A DNA stretch of 64,000 nt from JBLHZY01 sp047631555 (lineage in GTDB: Bacteria; Pseudomonadota; Alphaproteobacteria; Rhodobacterales; Rhodobacteraceae). The notes below the pieces were generated by a model, which saw only the letters and a program-made list of their open reading frames with translations, was not told where the DNA came from and ran no database searches. A program made the position numbers and the translations under genes. Below, piece after piece: positions 1 to 9,063 of the stretch (position 1 is the first letter of the stretch; every line of letters starts with the position of its first letter). The stretch spans positions 62,001 to 126,000 of the forward strand of contig JBLHZY010000002.1 in assembly GCA_047631555.1 (NCBI GenBank), read 5' to 3'.

Positions 1-1878
1 AAAGATGCCGCCAATCGCCATGACGGCCCCCAACGGGCAAACATAACGGCAGAAGCCTTTAAACAGGACCATCCCCGCAAGCAGCCAGAAAACCGCATAT
101 GCGACGTAATACCATTCGCGCAAGAAATAGACGGTAATGGCGGTTTTAAACGGCTCTACTTCTGCGACTTTGTCGATGGAAGAGGGGACAGCGAGCACCG
201 TTGCGATCATGCCCGCTAGGACCACATATTTGAGGTATTTCAGCCGCGCATCCCATGCGGGCGAGGGCTCGATTTGAGGCAATTTGAGCGCGCGCCCGAT
301 CACATCAGCGAATTCTTGAAGTGCGCCAAATGGACAAAGCCAACCACAGAAAAACCCCCGCCCCCAGAGCACGAAACTTATGATCACGACGAGCCAAATC
401 AGCAATGAAAACGGGTCGTAAAGAAGGTAGGCAAAACTTCCGCCATCAAGCAGGGTTCGCATCGTCGCGAGAACTGTAACGATTGAAAGTTGGCCCTGAC
501 CATACCAGCCAACAAAAGCAAGCATCGCCGCGAGGATTGTCAGCCTGATCGCGCGGAAATGCTTGTGAGCAGCAAGTTTGTTCAAGCGACCCGCCATAAG
601 AGCCACCAATGCTATGAGAGTCGCAGCAAGAATAATCAGATCAGTCGCACGGTTGCGCAGCGCGTCTACCCAGGGCGCTGAAAGCTTGGCAGCGGCGTCG
701 CGTTTGAAGAACCGATCTGGTGTCGAATGGACCAATTCCAGTTGTTTAGTCTCTGTTTTTGGCTGAAATATGCCGTGCTGACGCTGCGCTTGAATGGTTA
801 GCTCATAGGCGCGCGTTGGGTCAAATCCAAGGCGGCGATCTGTGCGCAAAATCATTGCGGGCATTTGCCGTAGCCGCCCGGGTACGTTTTCCCCAAGTGT
901 TACGTAAAGGTCGGCATCTCGAAGGGCGATGGGGAGGCCGTCTTGAGATAAACCGATCAGGTCAGGCGCGGTATTTCTTACGAAATCCTCTGCCACAAGG
1001 CCATGGCGTCCGGCTTCGATTAGCAAGAGGGGCTCGTCCGAGGTTGAAATTGCGCGAAAACTATCGAGTTCTTCGAGCGTGTCCGCGGAAAGAAGCGCCC
1101 GCGCGATCGACGGCGGGCCGAGATCAGCGACATATAGATCCAGATAGAGCCCATTGGGATCGCTTTGCGCCTCAGGATCATCGTCTTCCCAGATCGAATT
1201 TTCAAACAAGGTTTGGATTTCTGCATTTGTTATCTGAAGGCGCGCGATTAGACCCTCTTCCAGCATCTTTTGCCAATCTAGGGTCTCTTCATGGGCGAGA
1301 TCGGGATAGGCAGGTGGCCCGGTTTTGATCCCGCGCATTTTCTCTCGGGCAACAGTGAGCGTCGCGCCGAGGATGCTTTCGTGGGCGATGCGCACCGAGG
1401 CTGTCGCTTTGGTCACACCGTCCAGATAGACAAGTTGGGAGCCGGCGTTTCCATCGCCATAGGGCGTCCCGACCACAATGCTTTGTGAGATGGAGAGGCC
1501 TCTGTATTGCTCAAAAAACTTGTGGAAGGGCGCCTCTCCAAGGCCCGAGACAAAGATCGGTTCGTTATGCGAAATCAGTTTTACATCGAGAAAGCGCCCG
1601 TCAGGATCGAGCATCACGAGGATATTGATCGGCGCGCCGGAAAAACCGGGAAGCGGGGCCAATGGCTCTGTTTCAAAGACAAAGCCAGCCTCGGCGCCGC
1701 CTGAATTGAGTAGCGTATAGACGCCTTTATCGTTGATCGCCTCACCAAGCGAAAATGGCGGCACAACGAAGGGCTCAATTTCGCTGCGATCTAGCGGTTC
1801 TCCGAAAGCAATCGGGGCCACAAAGATGGCGGCAATCGCGAGCCAGATCAGCACGAGAATTTTATGGGGTCCCCTCAT
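1..1878 (-). CDS. NosR/NirI-family membrane flavo-iron-sulfur protein (3' part missing)
   Basis: Only the first 626 codons are inside the window; the gene continues past base 1. Seen: an N-terminal hydrophobic export segment (residues 7-25), then a periplasmic FMN-binding-type domain with DGVTKAT at 153-159, which resembles the Thr flavinylation motif of this family (T159 the likely FMN site). Several membrane helices follow, with two CxxxCP-type motifs (GWLCPFG and CRYVCPLG) near the break. This order is that of NosR/NirI proteins, which pass electrons across the membrane to nitrous oxide reductase or other periplasmic partners. No nos or nir gene is in view; the divergent neighbour is an ABC permease, so a role in N2O reduction is not shown. 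ATG at 1878 is the first in-frame ATG before the export segment; its ribosome site is weak. Confidence 0.85.
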   Translation of the reverse strand, partial: MRGPHKILVLIWLAIAAIFVAPIAFGEPLDRSEIEPFVVPPFSLGEAINDKGVYTLLNSGGAEAGFVFETEPLAPLPGFSGAPINILVMLDPDGRFLDVKLISHNEPIFVSGLGEAPFHKFFEQYRGLSISQSIVVGTPYGDGNAGSQLVYLDGVTKATASVRIAHESILGATLTVAREKMRGIKTGPPAYPDLAHEETLDWQKMLEEGLIARLQITNAEIQTLFENSIWEDDDPEAQSDPNGLYLDLYVADLGPPSIARALLSADTLEELDSFRAISTSDEPLLLIEAGRHGLVAEDFVRNTAPDLIGLSQDGLPIALRDADLYVTLGENVPGRLRQMPAMILRTDRRLGFDPTRAYELTIQAQRQHGIFQPKTETKQLELVHSTPDRFFKRDAAAKLSAPWVDALRNRATDLIILAATLIALVALMAGRLNKLAAHKHFRAIRLTILAAMLAFVGWYGQGQLSIVTVLATMRTLLDGGSFAYLLYDPFSLLIWLVVIISFVLWGRGFFCGWLCPFGALQEFADVIGRALKLPQIEPSPAWDARLKYLKYVVLAGMIATVLAVPSSIDKVAEVEPFKTAITVYFLREWYYVAYAVFWLLAGMVLFKGFCRYVCPLGAVMAIGGIF

Positions 1879-2000
1879 GAAGCAAAGGGTAGTTTGGCCA
1901 AGCGCGGGCAGGATATTCGACCAAGGTCGCAGGCGGGGGATGCATTTGGGGTTTTGCCTTGCCGCTATTGCATGGAACAAAGGTTGCGAGAGGAGCCTTC

Positions 2001-2738
2001 GTGCGAGACCAGAGTTATAAAAGCGATCCTATCATCGTCGCTGTGTCTTTTGCGGCGATGCTCGTCGTATGGCAGATCGGCGCTTGGCTTACAGGGGATG
2101 CGAGCGTTTTGCCCGGGCCTGCCGAGGTTATTTCCGTGATGTGGGATGAGGCGGTGAACGGGCCTTTGTTGCGCCATTTATGGGCGACATTGGTGCGGGT
2201 TGGTGCAGCGTTTAGCATTGCGATGATTGTTGGTGGCGCGATTGGCATCCTGTTGGGGCGCGCGCCCAAGCTTGATCGTTGGGCGAACCCTTGGGTGATT
2301 GTTCTGCTGAATATTCCGGCGCTTGTTGTCATTGTGCTTTGTTATCTTTGGATTGGGCTCAATGAATTGGCGGCGATTACCGCGGTAACGGTGAACAAAA
2401 CGGCGATGGTGACGGTTACGATCCGCGAAGGCGTTCGGGTTTTGGATCGCGGCGTTGGAGAAATGGCGCAGGTTTTTCGGCTTAGTCCTTGGGTGCGATT
2501 TCGCCATGTTACCTTGCCGCAATTGGCGCCATTTATTGCCTCTAGTGCGCGTAACGGCTTGGCCGTGATTTGGAAGATCGTTTTGGTTGTTGAGTTTTTG
2601 GGCCGTTCAAACGGGATCGGCTTTCAGATCCATCTATACTTTCAGCTCGTCGATTTGGCGCATGTTTTGGCCTATTCGCTGAGTTTTGTTTTGGTGATGG
2701 TGGCCGTTGAATACCTGATCCTGAAACGCTTTGACTAG
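2001..2738 (+). CDS. ABC transporter permease, SsuC/TauC-like
   Basis: A 245-residue inner-membrane permease with about six hydrophobic segments. The central cytoplasmic loop around EMAQVFRLSPWVRFRHVTLPQL fits the EAA loop that contacts the ATPase in the nitrate/sulfonate/taurine (SsuC/TauC) family. I start it at GTG 2001 because AGGAG lies five bases upstream; in-frame codons before that have no ribosome site. The substrate cannot be read from a permease alone, and no ATPase or binding protein gene is adjacent inside the window. It diverges from the NosR-like gene across 122 bases, so the two may share control. Its stop codon overlaps that of the convergent SDR gene. Confidence 0.85.
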   Translation: MRDQSYKSDPIIVAVSFAAMLVVWQIGAWLTGDASVLPGPAEVISVMWDEAVNGPLLRHLWATLVRVGAAFSIAMIVGGAIGILLGRAPKLDRWANPWVIVLLNIPALVVIVLCYLWIGLNELAAITAVTVNKTAMVTVTIREGVRVLDRGVGEMAQVFRLSPWVRFRHVTLPQLAPFIASSARNGLAVIWKIVLVVEFLGRSNGIGFQIHLYFQLVDLAHVLAYSLSFVLVMVAVEYLILKRFD

Positions 2739-3598
2739 GTCTCTCTTGCCAGCAGGTCGGCAAGGCCTGTTCGGTAATCCGGATATTGCAGCTGAACGCC
2801 GAGTTCGTCCAAAATCCGCTTGTTAGAGACTTTTTTGCTTTCGGCATAGAAGCTACGCGCCATTGGGGTCATCTCTGCGACTTCCCAGTCAACGGCTGGC
2901 GGAATGGGCAGGCCGAGCAGCTTAGCCGCATGTTCCAGAACATCTTGGGGCGGGGCGGGATCATTATCGCAGACATTATAAATCGCGCCCGGATTTGGCC
3001 GCGCAATAGAGGCGGCAAGCGTCGCGGCGATATCCTCGACATGGATACGAGAGAAGACTTGGCCTTGCTTGATGATCCGCCGCGCAGTTCCGGCGCGCAC
3101 TTTGGCAAAGGGGCCGCGCCCGGGGCCGTAGATGCCGGCGAGGCGAAAGATATGCAGCGGCAAGCCTTGAGATTGGGCGGTTGCTTGCCACGCCGCTTCT
3201 GCCTCAACGCGCAGGCGGCCGCGCTTGGTTGCGGGAACAAGCGGCGAGGCCTCATCAACCCAGTCGCCCGCCCGATCACCGTAAACCCCAGTGGTTGATA
3301 AATAGCCAATCCATGCCAGATGGCCCGCATCAACCAGCGCATCCTCGGCTTCGGCCAGAAACGGATCGCCCTGCGCCTCATTTGGGCCCGCAGAGATCAA
3401 AAGATGGGTCGCGCGTGCCAAAGCTGGGGCAATATCGTCGCCAGGGAAAAGCATCGGCTCAACCCCTTGGGCTTTGAGGCGCGGGGCTTTCTCCGGGCAT
3501 CTTGTCGTGCCAATAATATCCCAGCCTTGGGGGATCAAAAGCTTGGCCAATGCCTGCGCACTATAGCCGTGCCCGATGGTGAGAAGCGTATTTTTCAT
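2735..3598 (-). CDS. SDR-fold NAD(P)-dependent epimerase/dehydratase-like protein (YeeZ type)
   Basis: A 287-residue Rossmann protein. The N terminus reads MKNTLLTIGHGYSAQALAKL, a glycine-rich nucleotide-binding turn with GHGYSA in place of the usual GxxGxxG. IYNVCDNDP and HVEDIAATL later in the chain are typical of atypical (extended) SDRs such as YeeZ. The track of Tyr-Lys catalysis is not clear, so the reaction is unknown. The start is ATG 3598, just before the nucleotide-binding strand; longer frames upstream add only a non-homologous tail. It stands alone, convergent with the permease and divergent from AMP nucleosidase across about 200 bases. Confidence 0.75.
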   Translation of the reverse strand: MKNTLLTIGHGYSAQALAKLLIPQGWDIIGTTRCPEKAPRLKAQGVEPMLFPGDDIAPALARATHLLISAGPNEAQGDPFLAEAEDALVDAGHLAWIGYLSTTGVYGDRAGDWVDEASPLVPATKRGRLRVEAEAAWQATAQSQGLPLHIFRLAGIYGPGRGPFAKVRAGTARRIIKQGQVFSRIHVEDIAATLAASIARPNPGAIYNVCDNDPAPPQDVLEHAAKLLGLPIPPAVDWEVAEMTPMARSFYAESKKVSNKRILDELGVQLQYPDYRTGLADLLARET

Positions 3599-3801
3599 AG
3601 GCCCGTTATCCCCAGAGCGCATAGCAGGTGCAAGCGGATTGCTCTTGCACAGAGGCGGGCAGGTGTGAAAACGTGGGCCATGCAAAACCTGCCTCTCATC
3701 CCCCTAACAGTTTTCCACAAGCGCCCGTTTGGCCTTGTCATACAGCTGTTGTGTGCGCGTGATGAAAGCGCAGTGGTAACGAGCCGTTTTAAGGAGTCCG
3801 A

Positions 3802-5286
3802 ATGAACGCGCGTAAACACACTATCCCTATCGAATCCCCCGATGTGGTCCCACATGAGGCGTTTGAAAGCGCCGCTTTGGCGGTTGATCGCCTTGAGGAG
3901 CTTTACAGCGAGGCCAGCCAATTCCTTTGTGCGAAGTTTTCCGAACATGCCGGCGGCGCGCGCCCCGATGCCCGCTACCGCGCCTTTTATCCCGAAATTC
4001 GTGTCTCGATCACCAGCTATGCGCAAACGGATAGCCGGATGAGCTTTGGCCATATGGCCACTCCGGGAACCTATTCAACGACGATCACGCGGCCCGATCT
4101 GTTTCGTAATTATCTGATCCAGCAGATCGGCCTTTTGATCAAAAACCACGGTGTCGCGGTTTTGATCGGGCTTTCCAGCACGCCGATGCCTGTTCATTTC
4201 GCTGTCGCCAATGATGCAGATGTGACTGTCCCCCAAGAGGGCGCGATGGAATATCCGCTAAGGGATGCGTTTGATGTTCCTGATTTGAGCACGACGCATG
4301 ATGATATCGTCAACGGCTATGGCTTTACCTATGAAGACGGGGCGAGCCCGCTTGCGCCTTTCACCGCCCAGCGCATTGATTACTCCCTTGCGCGGCTGGC
4401 CCATTATACCGCCACCGATCCAAGCCATTTTCAGAACCACGTTTTGTTCACCAACTACCAGTTCTATGTCGAAGAGTTCGAAGCCTTTGCTCGCACCGCT
4501 TTGGCCGATCCGGATAGCGGCTACACAAGCTTCGTTGGCCCCGGCAATCAGATCATGACGGATGCCGATGGTGAGATGCTTGTTCCTGCGAAACTGCCGC
4601 AGATGCCGACCTATCACCTAACCCGCGAAGGCGGGGCGGGGATCACGCTGGTGAATATCGGCGTAGGGCCAAGCAATGCAAAAACCGCAACGGATCACAT
4701 TGCCGTTCTGCGCCCGCATGCTTGGCTGATGGTTGGGCACTGCGCGGGCTTGCGCAATTCGCAGCGCTTGGGCGATTTCGTTTTGGCGCATGCCTATCTA
4801 CGCGAAGATCATGTGCTGGATGCGGATTTGCCAGTTTGGGTTCCGATCCCGGCGCTTGCGGAAATTCAGATCGCGCTTGAAGAGGCGGTTGAGGCCGTCA
4901 CCGCGCTTGAAGGCTACGAGCTCAAACGGATCATGCGGACCGGAACAGTGGCGACAATCGACAACCGAAACTGGGAATTGCGCGATCAATCCGGCCCGGT
5001 TCAGCGCCTCTCGCAAAGCCGCGCGATTGCGTTGGACATGGAAAGTGCGACGATTGCGGCCAATGGTTTTCGCTTCCGGGTGCCCTATGGCACGCTGCTT
5101 TGTGTGTCCGACAAGCCACTTCACGGTGAGTTGAAATTGCCCGGCATGGCCTCAGATTTCTACAAAACCCAAGTCGCGCGCCATCTTCAGATCGGCATTC
5201 GCGCAATGGAGAAAATCCGCGAAATGCCGCTTGAACGCATCCACAGCCGCAAATTAAGAAGCTTTGAAGAGACCGCTTTTCTATGA
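3802..5286 (+). CDS. amn: AMP nucleosidase
   Basis: A 494-residue cytoplasmic enzyme that splits AMP to adenine and ribose 5-phosphate (EC 3.2.2.4), one route for lowering the adenylate pool. The N-terminal half is the Amn-specific domain; the C-terminal half is a nucleoside-phosphorylase fold with MVGHCAGL at residues 310-317 and the acidic DMES motif at 412-415, which in this superfamily contacts the ribose. Length equals the E. coli family (about 480). The start is ATG 3802 with AAGGAG at 3791-3796. It is monocistronic: SDR gene divergent upstream, HU gene downstream with its own leader. Confidence 0.95.
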   Translation: MNARKHTIPIESPDVVPHEAFESAALAVDRLEELYSEASQFLCAKFSEHAGGARPDARYRAFYPEIRVSITSYAQTDSRMSFGHMATPGTYSTTITRPDLFRNYLIQQIGLLIKNHGVAVLIGLSSTPMPVHFAVANDADVTVPQEGAMEYPLRDAFDVPDLSTTHDDIVNGYGFTYEDGASPLAPFTAQRIDYSLARLAHYTATDPSHFQNHVLFTNYQFYVEEFEAFARTALADPDSGYTSFVGPGNQIMTDADGEMLVPAKLPQMPTYHLTREGGAGITLVNIGVGPSNAKTATDHIAVLRPHAWLMVGHCAGLRNSQRLGDFVLAHAYLREDHVLDADLPVWVPIPALAEIQIALEEAVEAVTALEGYELKRIMRTGTVATIDNRNWELRDQSGPVQRLSQSRAIALDMESATIAANGFRFRVPYGTLLCVSDKPLHGELKLPGMASDFYKTQVARHLQIGIRAMEKIREMPLERIHSRKLRSFEETAFL

Positions 5287-5384
5287 CGTAGGGGAAGTTT
5301 AGGCACAAAATGCGCGAAAAAGTTCGCCAGAGGCACACAAAACGTTGTGTGTTACCGCTATATTCCGCTAAAACATCGCAATAA

Positions 5385-5402
5385 CCCCCTAATTCAAGGG
5401 GG
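5385..5402 (+). promoter_or_regulatory. Hairpin in the leader of the HU gene
   Basis: CCCCCT at 5385-5390 pairs with AGGGGG at 5397-5402 around a six-base loop. It ends a few bases before the AGGAG ribosome site (5410-5414) of the HU gene. It is not followed by a T run, so a terminator for amn is less likely than an mRNA 5' structure that protects the message or tunes translation. That role is inference. Confidence 0.45.
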
Positions 5403-5420
5403 AGGTACGAGGAGAACACC

Positions 5421-5708
5421 ATGTCGAAACCAATGACTAAGACCCAACTAGTAGCGGCTTTGGCCGAAGAAATGGGCGCTGACAAGAAAGCCGCTTCCGG
5501 CGCGCTTGATGCGATCATCGCCATCATCACACGTGAAGTTTCGGCCGGTGGCGCCGTAACGCTTCCCGGAGTTGGCAAAATCATGTGCCGTGCACGCCCT
5601 GAGCGTATGGTTCGCAATCCTGCCACAGGCGAGCAAATCAAAAAAGACGCAGACAAAGTTGTCAAAATGACAATCGCCAAAGCGCTGAAAGACAGCGTTA
5701 ACGGCTAA
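5421..5708 (+). CDS. HU-family DNA-binding protein
   Basis: A 95-residue histone-like nucleoid protein. The sequence has the HU/IHF plan: two N-terminal helices (KTQLVAALAEEMGADKKAA), the central strands ending GVGKIMCRARPERMVRNPATGEQI, and the C-terminal helix with KALKDSV. The usual 'G.F.v..r..r.grNP.tge.i' arm is present, with R-M-V-R-N-P-A-T-G at the DNA-wedge position (Pro kept). HU bends DNA without much sequence preference and compacts the nucleoid. AGGAG at 5410-5414 sets the ATG start. Its own terminator follows, so it is a single-gene transcript. Confidence 0.93.
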   Translation: MSKPMTKTQLVAALAEEMGADKKAASGALDAIIAIITREVSAGGAVTLPGVGKIMCRARPERMVRNPATGEQIKKDADKVVKMTIAKALKDSVNG

Positions 5709-5730
5709 GTCTTTGACCATCGGTCAATGC

Positions 5731-5757
5731 AAGGGCTGCCTACGGGCGGCCCTTTTG
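5731..5757 (+). terminator. Rho-independent terminator after the HU gene
   Basis: AAGGGCTGCC at 5731-5740 pairs with the segment ending GCCCTT at 5749-5754 (ten pairs including one T-G wobble) around a TACG loop, followed by TTTT. It lies 22 bases after the HU stop. Confidence 0.85.
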
Positions 5758-5937
5758 CTTTGGGTCGACCGCACGCAGTTTTGCGCATTTTAGTTTTGCC
5801 TTTGATCGCGGCCCCACCAAACCATTGCATTCAGCGCCGCGGCGCTATGCGCAACAACATACAAATCCCGCTTGAAGAATGTGCAGCACTCCTCAACACT
5901 CCGGCTTCCATTCAGTGACATTTGGAGCAGCCCTAGG

Positions 5938-6813
5938 ATGAACATGCGTGCACTATTGATGGGCGTCGCTTTTGCGCTGATGTGGTCTTCGGCATTCACG
6001 TCGGCGCGGATTATCGTCGCCGATGCGCCGCCCCTTGCTTCGCTTGCATTTCGGTTTGCGATTTCCGGAGTGATTGGCGTTGGCCTTGCGCGGGCCATGG
6101 GGCAAAGCTGGCATCTTTCGCGTGCGCAATGGCGCTCGGTTTTGATTTTTGGCGTCTGTCAGAATGCCGCTTATCTGGGCCTCTATTTCGTCGCGATGAA
6201 AAGCATTGAAGCCTCGCTGGCCTCCATCATCGCCTCGACCATGCCGCTGCTTGTCGCGGTGCTTGGCTGGATCGTGATGCGCGAACGGTTGCAGCCCCTT
6301 GCGGTGATCGGGCTGATCGTTGGGTTTGGCGGCGTTGCGGTGATTATGGGCGGGCGGATCGGCCTTGGCGCGGATCCTTTTGGGGTAACGCTTTGCGTTA
6401 TAGGCGCGTTGGCTCTCGCGATCGCAACGCTGGCCGTGCGTGGCGCCAAGAGCCAAGGCAATGTTTTGATGATTGTTGGCTTGCAGATGTTTGTAGGCGG
6501 GGCGGTTTTGGCCGCGGTCTCGCCCTTTGTTGAGGATCACACTGTCGCGCTTTCTTGGAAGCTTGTTGGCGCGTTCAGCTATACCGTTTTGATCCCCGGC
6601 CTTGCGGCAACTTGGGTTTGGTTCTCGTTGGTGAATTTGATCGGAACGGTGAAGGCCTCTGCCTTTCATTTCCTCAACCCGTTCTTTGGCGTGGCAGTTG
6701 CAGCGCTTGTTTTGGGCGAGCGGATCAGCGCGCAGGATATCGTGGGAGTTGGCATTGTAATGGCCGGTATTTTGGCTGTGCAAATGTCCAAACAAGGGCC
6801 AGTGCCAGCCTAA
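5938..6813 (+). CDS. EamA/DMT-superfamily transporter
   Basis: A 291-residue inner-membrane protein of about ten hydrophobic segments in two EamA repeats. The first repeat has MWSSAFTSARIIVADAPP, the second ends with the FHFLNPFFGVAVAALVLGE block typical of the C-terminal repeat (conserved Pro-Phe and Gly-Glu). Members export amino acids or other small metabolites; the substrate is not readable. I chose ATG 5938 because GGAG lies ten bases upstream; an ATG six bases later (5944) is possible, and the frame is open upstream to 5872 without a ribosome site. Confidence 0.85.
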   Translation: MNMRALLMGVAFALMWSSAFTSARIIVADAPPLASLAFRFAISGVIGVGLARAMGQSWHLSRAQWRSVLIFGVCQNAAYLGLYFVAMKSIEASLASIIASTMPLLVAVLGWIVMRERLQPLAVIGLIVGFGGVAVIMGGRIGLGADPFGVTLCVIGALALAIATLAVRGAKSQGNVLMIVGLQMFVGGAVLAAVSPFVEDHTVALSWKLVGAFSYTVLIPGLAATWVWFSLVNLIGTVKASAFHFLNPFFGVAVAALVLGERISAQDIVGVGIVMAGILAVQMSKQGPVPA

Positions 6814-6868
6814 CAGCACATTTCGATTAAGGGTTTGTTTGCCAAGATGTGATTGGCTCGGCATCACG

Positions 6869-7864
6869 ATGCTTGATCACCCTTTCACCCTTTCAGCGCG
6901 CCCAAAGAAGGCGCTGCCGCCCGCTCAGGATGCGCTTGCGCCCTGTGTGACGATCCTTATGGCGCTTCACAACGGCGCGCGTTTCTTAGAGGAGCAGATG
7001 GCATCTCTCAAAGCCCAAGAAGATGTGCCATGGCGGCTTGTGGTCTCAGATGATGGGTCGCGCGATGCTGGGCCCGAAATTATTGAACGGTGGAGGCAAA
7101 AGGGCCGCAAAATTGCTGTGCAGGCGGGGCCGCAACAAGGGTTTGCGGCAAATTTCATGTCTCTTTTGCGCGCGCTTCCTGTTGAGCCCGGCTTTGTTGC
7201 GCTTTGTGATCAGGATGATCATTGGCTCCCCGATAAACTCGCGCGCGCCGTATCCGCCCTTTCAGAGGTGCCGCCCGAAAAGCCTGCGCTTTATTGCGCG
7301 CGTAGCGTGATTACGGATGAGAACCTGCGCGATCCGCGTCTTTCCCCGCGCTTTCATCGCCCCGCGACGATGCGCAATGCATTGGTGCAAAATATCGTGG
7401 CTGGGAATTCTGTTGTTCTAAACCCTGCGGCTGCCGCATTGGCCCGCGATGCGGCGAATGAAGCTTTTGAGGTCGGGCCTCCAATATCGCATGATTGGTG
7501 GCTCTATCAGATCATTTGCGCGGTTGGTGGCGTGGTGATTTTCGATCCCTCTCCCGGCCTGTTATATCGCCAACATGGGGCAAATGCCGTTGGCGCCAAT
7601 CGCGGGCTGCGCGCCGGATTGCATCGGGTTCGTCAGGTATTGACGGGTGCTTTTGGGAAATGGTGCGCTTCAAATCTGGAGGTGCTCTCGGCCTCCATGC
7701 ATCGGTTTACCCCGCAAGCCCAGCGCGAATTGCACCTGTTGCGTCAAATCCAATCCCGCTCACTATTCCGACGATTACGCGCGCTCATGAGGCTGCGCCC
7801 CTATCGGCAAAGCCTGTTTGGAACAATTACAATTGTAGGCGCTACATTGCTTGGTTTGCTCTGA
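6869..7864 (+). CDS. Glycosyltransferase family 2 (rhamnosyltransferase-like)
   Basis: A 331-residue GT-A-fold transferase. The N terminus has TILMALHNGARFLEEQMASLKAQ and VVSDDGSRD, the nucleotide-sugar strand and turn of GT2 enzymes. D114-Q-D-D117 is the metal-binding DXD motif. HDWWLYQI further on is typical of the rhamnosyltransferase-like branch used in O-antigen and capsule assembly. ATG 6869 starts just before the domain. It begins a polysaccharide region: a sugar-nucleotide epimerase and an RgpF-like gene follow on the same strand. The acceptor and sugar are unknown. Confidence 0.85.
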   Translation: MLDHPFTLSARPKKALPPAQDALAPCVTILMALHNGARFLEEQMASLKAQEDVPWRLVVSDDGSRDAGPEIIERWRQKGRKIAVQAGPQQGFAANFMSLLRALPVEPGFVALCDQDDHWLPDKLARAVSALSEVPPEKPALYCARSVITDENLRDPRLSPRFHRPATMRNALVQNIVAGNSVVLNPAAAALARDAANEAFEVGPPISHDWWLYQIICAVGGVVIFDPSPGLLYRQHGANAVGANRGLRAGLHRVRQVLTGAFGKWCASNLEVLSASMHRFTPQAQRELHLLRQIQSRSLFRRLRALMRLRPYRQSLFGTITIVGATLLGLL

Positions 7865-7968
7865 ATGCTGGGTGGTTTTTAGGGCATCTTAACTTTCTTT
7901 TGCGATGCCTGAAGGCCACGGAGGGCGCGGCCAGCACGGCGCGTCCACACATAGGATAAGGCAATCGT

Positions 7969-9063
7969 ATGGCAGCGCTTCGATCTCCTCGCGTTCTTAT
8001 TACTGGTGGCGCGGGCTTCATTGGCTCGCATCTCGCCGTTGCACTTGCGGGTCCTTGCGACGTTGCGATTTATGACAATCTTAATCCGCAATCCCATCGG
8101 GGCAATCCGTCCAATTTTGCGCGGATCAAAGCTTGTGGGCTCCAGCATTTCCAAGAAGACATCCGCGATCTCTCCAAACTGCAACATACCCTTCGCGCAT
8201 TTGATCCCGAAATCATCGTGCATCTCGCCGCTGAAACGGGGACTGGCCAAAGCTTTGCACAGCCGGCCCATTATGCAGAGGTAAACATCACAGGTACCGC
8301 CAATCTGATCGAAGCTGCCCGCACAGATGCGCCAAACCTGCGGCGCGTTATTCTAGGCAGTTCGCGCGCTGTTTACGGAGAGGGGGCCTATGTCGATGCG
8401 CTTGGCTGTCCGACCCGCGCGATGATGCGCAATGCTGCGGATATGGCGCGCGGCGACTTCAAAGTGCGCGATATGCATCGCCATATTCTCCGCGCAGTGC
8501 CGACCAATTCCGATTGCCTGCCCGAGCCAGTTTCAATCTATGCCGCAAGCAAATTGATGCAGGAGCAACTGCTCACTCATGCGTTTTGGAATTCTGATAT
8601 TGAGGTCGGAATTCTGCGCCTTCAAAACGTTTATGGCCCAAGCCAATCCCTTTCAAATCCCTACACGGGCGTTCTATCCATTTTTGCCCACCAAATTCGC
8701 GAGAGGGTTGAGTTGAACATTTATGAAGATGGCCGGATCACCCGCGATTTTGTTTATGTCGAGGATGTCTCAGACGCTTTCGTTCAGATGGTTTTGGCGC
8801 CGCGCATGCCCCAAGACATCCTTGATATCGGATCGGGGCGAGGCGGCGCAGAAATTCTTGATATCGCGCGGCGTATGCTGGGCCTCTTTGGCCCGCAGCA
8901 CGCGGGATTTAAAATAACTGGTGCGTTTCGCCCAGGGGATATTCGCCACGCAGTCGCGGATATTCGCGCGGCCCAATCTTTGCTTGGCTGGGAACCTCGC
9001 ACCCCTTTGAGCCACGGGCTGGCGCGATTGATGCGCTGGAGCGCCCAGCAGCAGGCCGCATAA
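7969..9063 (+). CDS. NAD-dependent sugar-nucleotide epimerase/dehydratase
   Basis: A 364-residue extended SDR. GGAGFIG at residues 13-19 binds NAD; the catalytic pair is Y191 and K195 in YAASK. The SSRAVYGEG block and the long insert before YAASK resemble dTDP-L-rhamnose 4-epimerases rather than plain GalE, so the product may be a 6-deoxy-talose or a related sugar; this is inference from motif likeness. The gene ends TAA directly followed by the ATG of the next gene, so the two are probably translated in tandem. It would supply an activated sugar to the neighbouring transferases. Confidence 0.85.
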   Translation: MAALRSPRVLITGGAGFIGSHLAVALAGPCDVAIYDNLNPQSHRGNPSNFARIKACGLQHFQEDIRDLSKLQHTLRAFDPEIIVHLAAETGTGQSFAQPAHYAEVNITGTANLIEAARTDAPNLRRVILGSSRAVYGEGAYVDALGCPTRAMMRNAADMARGDFKVRDMHRHILRAVPTNSDCLPEPVSIYAASKLMQEQLLTHAFWNSDIEVGILRLQNVYGPSQSLSNPYTGVLSIFAHQIRERVELNIYEDGRITRDFVYVEDVSDAFVQMVLAPRMPQDILDIGSGRGGAEILDIARRMLGLFGPQHAGFKITGAFRPGDIRHAVADIRAAQSLLGWEPRTPLSHGLARLMRWSAQQQAA

